NCBI GenBank assembly: GCA_037577475.1
Contig: CM075197.1
Location: 11,910,018-11,974,017, forward strand
DNA length: 64,000 nt
Origin: Chaunax sp. Z400
Lineage: Eukaryota > Chordata > Actinopteri > Lophiiformes > Chaunacidae
Direction: 5' to 3'
Shown: positions 63,286 through 64,000 of the stretch, piece after piece
Numbering within the stretch: position 1 is the first letter of the stretch
How the letters are laid out: the number at the start of each line of letters is the position of its first letter
The notes under the pieces: generated by a model
The model's input: the letters and a program-made list of their open reading frames with translations, nothing else
Told to the model about the DNA's origin: nothing
Database searches by the model: none
Translations under genes and position numbers: made by a program

Positions 63286-63439
63286 TCAAGATGGGTCAAA
63301 ACCTGACTTCCTGTGCCTGTCAGTGGGTGCAGCTGTGTCAGTGCTTGGGGCAGGGTTAGCTTCCCTTCCCTCAGCAGCAGAAGAGCTATTAGCATCCTCG
63401 CCACTGGTACCAGGTTCAGGTAGGTTGGTGGCATATGGC

Positions 63440-64000
63440 CTAAAAAAAGACAGACATTTTGGCCTGGTTTGCACTTTGGGGTCGACATTTGTCCATCTTT
63501 TGTTTGGGGGAAATATTTATTGCATGTAACATACCGACTTTGTCCTGAACTCGGGTTACTGTCACTCAACCTGTCTCCTTTTTACCTCCCTCTGTGTGTC
63601 TGTGGGTGAGGCATGGATAAGCCACGCCCTCAGTAGGAACATGAGAGCAGAGCAGAGCAGAGTCCTGTCATTGATCAGGACAGCAAAAAGCATAAAAGAC
63701 GCTCATTCTCTGCTGAAATCAAACGAGTGCACATATAAATTACGTAAATTCTTGTAAATGAAATATTTTGTGTCTTTCTTTGTGTGGGGGTGAGAGGGGA
63801 AACACTGTTTTATCAATAAAATAAGTGAAAATTCAAGGCCCATTTTTTGTTTGTTTGATGATATTGTAAAAAAATGCCAACTCTATAAGGCAAAAAATGG
63901 AAAGGTCCTTATGTAGGTCTCAACGGGTTAAATGGCAGACAGTCAAAGTTAGCAACCTGCAACAACTTGCTGGTGAGCAGGTGGAGACCAAAACAGAGCT
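63440..64000. other. Right-edge intergenic
   Basis: No recognisable gene; a short GCAGA repeat lies near 63,647. Confidence 0.5.

Overview
The window is vertebrate nuclear DNA. GT/AG introns, a five-coding-exon cytoplasmic actin gene, dense (CA)n/(TG)n microsatellites, Tc1-like transposon remnants, a tRNA-derived SINE and dispersed repeats familiar from spiny-rayed fishes point to a percomorph teleost. The species cannot be named from sequence alone. Nothing looks prokaryotic or viral.

Two protein-coding genes can be supported, both on the minus strand. Positions 1-26,845 hold the 5' part of tnrc18 (a BAH-domain chromatin protein). Ten coding exons join in frame to 1,388 codons, and the last one runs off the left edge. 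The first intron is 14.5 kb and full of repeats. The 3' half, including the C-terminal BAH domain known from the family, lies outside the window. Positions 39,645-41,763 hold a complete five-coding-exon beta-actin-type gene of 375 residues. It has a non-coding exon 1 near 43,152-43,240, a CCAAT/CArG/TATA promoter, a second CArG box in intron 1, and a conserved 3' UTR ending near 38,985.

Layout: 1-26.8 kb, tnrc18 exons and introns. 27-30.5 kb, a CpG-rich upstream region with promoter-like motifs on both strands. 30.5-38.9 kb, intergenic DNA with dispersed repeats and an internally deleted Tc1-like element just beyond the actin poly(A) site. 39.0-43.3 kb, actb. 43.3-64 kb, a gene-poor stretch of microsatellites, SINE/MITE copies and one promoter-like cluster near 51.6-52.4 kb, with no exon I can assign to a known protein.

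In mammals the order is TNRC18-FBXL18-ACTB, all in one orientation. Here tnrc18 and actb keep order and orientation, but no FBXL18-like coding sequence was seen between them. The two genes have no evident functional link beyond conserved synteny: one product is a chromatin regulator, the other the cytoskeletal actin. I found no previously undescribed system. The most interesting leads are the orphan promoter-like cluster at 51.6-52.4 kb, the repeated TTTCAAGG motif in the CpG-rich zone at 28.9-30.0 kb, a lineage-specific Arg-Glu tract in tnrc18, two unusual residues in the actin, and two palindromic transposon derivatives.
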